The notes beneath the pieces are model-generated. The model did not search any database. It saw only the letters and a list, made by a program, of their open reading frames with translations, and had not been told where the DNA came from. A program made the position numbers and the translations under genes. From Cinclus cinclus (Eukaryota; Chordata; Aves; Passeriformes; Cinclidae): DNA of 64,000 nucleotides. The DNA is taken from assembly GCF_963662255.1 (NCBI RefSeq), contig NW_026912129.1, positions 496,001 through 560,000 of the forward strand, in the 5' to 3' direction. The first letter of the stretch is position 1. Every line of letters starts with the position of its first letter. Below, in pieces: positions 62,301 through 64,000 of the stretch.

Positions 62301-64000
62301 GGTGTTACAATGAATCATTTGATTCTTGGCCTCTATGGTGTCATAATATTTCCATGATTTTATTGTGCCCCATGCTTTCACAATTCATCCCTGGCCCTAT
62401 TACAACCCCTGGTGTCACAATGGATCATTAGATTGTTAGCCTGCATTGGGTCACAATGGTTCCTTGCTTCTCTTAACCTCTGTGGTGTCACAATGCATTC
62501 CAAGACCTTTTAGGCCACTTGGTCTTACAATGAACCATTTGATTCTTGGCCTCCATGGTGTCATAATGGTTCCTTGCTTCTATAGGTCCCCATGCTGTCA
62601 GAGTTCATCCGTGGTCCTTTTGCGCCCCCTGGTGTCAAAAGGGATTCTTAGATTGTTAGCCTGCATTGGGTCACAATGGATCCTTGCTTCTCTTAACCCC
62701 TGTGGTGTCACAATGCATCCCATTCCCTTTTAGGCCACTTGATATCACAATGAATCATTTCATTTTTGGCCTCCATGGTGGCATAATTGTACCAGGATTT
62801 AATTGGGCCCCATGCTTTCACAATTCATCTCTGGCCCTTTTACGCCCATTGGTGTCACAAGGGACCTTTAGATTGTTACCCTGCATTTGGTCACAATGGT
62901 TCCTTGCTTCTCTTATCCTCTGTGGTGTCACAATGCATTCCATGCCATTTTAGGCCACTTGATGTCACAATGAATCATTTGATTCTTGGCCTCCATGGTG
63001 TCATAATGGTTCCTTGTTTCTATTGGCCCCCATGCTTTCACAATTCATCCCTGGCCCTTTTACGCCCCCTGGTGTCAAATGGGATCCTGGGATTATTAGC
63101 CTCCATTGGGTCACAATGGATCCTTGCTTCTCTTAACCCCTGTGGTGTCACAATGCTTCCCATGCCCTTTTAGGCCACTTGATGTCACAATGAATCATTT
63201 GATTCTTGGCCTCCATGGTGACATAATAGATCCTTGCTTCTATTGGTCCCCGTGCTGTAACAATTCATCCCTGGCCCTTTTTATACCCCCTGGTGCCACA
63301 AGGGATCATTAGATTGTTAGCCTGCATTGGGTCACAATGGTTCCTTGCTTCTCTTAACCCCTGTGGTGTCACAATGCATCCCATGCCCTTTTAGGCCACT
63401 TGGTGTTACAATGAATCATTTGAGTCTTGGCCTCTAATGTGTCATAATATTTCCATGTTTTTATTGTGCCCCATGCTTTCACAATTCATCCCTGGCCCTA
63501 TTACAACCCCTGGTGTCACAATGGATCATTAGATTGTTAGCCTGCATTGGGTCACAATGGATCCTTGCTTCTCACCCCCTGTGGTGTCACAATGCATCCC
63601 ATGCCCTTTTAGGCCACTTGATGTCACAATGAATCATTTCATTTTTGGCCTCCATGGTGGCATAATTGTACCAGGTTTTAATTGGGCCCCATGCTTTCAC
63701 AATTCATCCCTGGCCCTTTTAGGCCCATTGGTGTCACAAGGGAACATTAGTTTGTTAGCCTGCATTGGGTTACAATGGTTCCTTGCTTCTCTTAACCTCT
63801 GTGGTGTCACAATGCATCCCATGCCCTTTTAGGCCACTTGATGTCACAATGAATCATTTGATTCTTGGCCTCCATGGTGTCATAATGGTTCCTTGCTTCT
63901 ATAGGTCCCCATGCTGTCAGAGTTCATCCGTGGTCCTTTTGCACCCCCTGGTGTCAAAAGGGATTTTAGATTGTTAGCCTGCCTTGGGTCACAATGGTTC
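59369..64000 (+). repeat. Right-edge segment, 21 units plus partial
   Basis: Unit order is III'-V-IV-(VI/II)-III-V-VI-IV-II-III-V-I-IV-V-I-VI-II-III-V-VI-I, then a truncated unit. Units 60250-60908 match 57610-58268 at 2640 bp. Units 61790-62449 resemble 9855-10514, including the rare tagccggctttggg junction and the ggaccccgtg variant, linking the right edge to the type 1 HOR on the left. Confidence 0.86.
60030..60249 (+). repeat. Chimeric unit VI/II, copy 2
   Basis: This has the same switch as the unit at 55409, including the gtcaaaaggg opening of A, but different neighbours (IV before, III after, against I and IV). It has a private tttcataattc in E. Shared breakpoint features suggest one origin followed by relocation with flanking exchange. 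Confidence 0.85.

Larger units (their letters stand above)
1..64000. repeat. Tandem satellite array, ~220-bp unit, whole window
   Basis: The same unit recurs every 218-221 bp from the first base to the last, always in one orientation and with no unique sequence between copies. My tally is about 290 complete units plus a partial one at each edge. The consensus unit I assembled has 41 A, 62 C, 43 G and 74 T: about 48% GC with a marked pyrimidine excess on the + strand. Copies differ by scattered substitutions and 1-2 bp indels. No stretch over 300 bases departs from the pattern, so genes, tRNAs, rRNAs and mobile elements are absent. The organisation resembles centromeric or heterochromatic satellites of eukaryotes. 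The family is not one I recognise; it is not 171-bp primate alpha satellite. Genomic location is inference. Confidence 0.98.

Noticed and set aside
1..64000. CRISPR-like pattern of 36-37 bp direct repeats
   Set aside because: The repeats are contiguous with no unique spacers, are diverged from one another in a fixed six-part order, and no cas gene is present.
1..64000. Identity with primate alpha satellite
   Set aside because: The period is 220 bp rather than 171 bp, the internal 37-bp structure differs, and there is no CENP-B box. Only the HOR style of organisation is similar.
1..64000. tRNA, rRNA, telomeric repeat or microsatellite within the array
   Set aside because: I saw no cloverleaf, rRNA core, TTAGGG run or simple repeat; all sequence fits the 220-bp unit.

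Overview
The whole window is one uninterrupted tandem satellite DNA array, and I find no gene in it. The basic unit is about 220 bp (218-221 bp). By my tally about 290 complete units lie head to tail in one orientation, and both window edges cut through the array, so the true array is longer than 64 kb. There is no transposon, RNA gene, CRISPR array or unique spacer. The strong shortage of CpG in the unit, the CpG/CpA alternation between copies and the higher-order organisation point to a eukaryotic genome with cytosine methylation. A centromeric, pericentromeric or other heterochromatic block of a vertebrate (or a large plant genome) is the likeliest setting. I do not recognise the satellite family and do not name a species.

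The array is nested on at least four levels. (1) A subrepeat of 36-37 bp beginning with a gtcacaatg-like core occurs six times per unit (A-F: 37+37+36+37+37+36 = 220). (2) Subrepeats pair as A~D, B~E and C~F, so the unit is a diverged dimer of two 110-bp trimers. (3) The 220-bp units fall into six families (I-VI, with subtypes II', III' and V'), best told apart by subrepeats D, E and F. (4) Families are strung in fixed orders into multi-kilobase higher-order repeats (HORs), which are themselves duplicated with few differences.

Layout, with unit boundaries at the first base of subrepeat A: 1-610 leading units; 611-3691 and 3692-6773 two copies of a 14-unit HOR (period 3081 bp); 6774-8754 mixed units; 8755-13593 and 13594-18212 two copies of a 22-unit HOR (period about 4840 bp), the second ending at a crossover; 18213-20411 a partial third copy; 20412-49242 a family of HOR copies that all begin IV-V-VI-II'-III'-V and vary in length (22, 21, 11, 21, 6, 16, 16 and 18 units); 49243-64000 a rearranged part of the same material with shorter duplications (periods 2422, 3744, 2640 and 5500 bp) and chimeric units.

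The many open frames are by-products of the repeat: 220 is not a multiple of 3, the frames checked open on TTG, and neighbours overlap by 68 bp in different frames. The biology worth a second look is the repeat's own evolution: nested periods, dateable unequal crossovers, a mapped conversion tract, family-specific indel markers and a short dyad at each unit junction.
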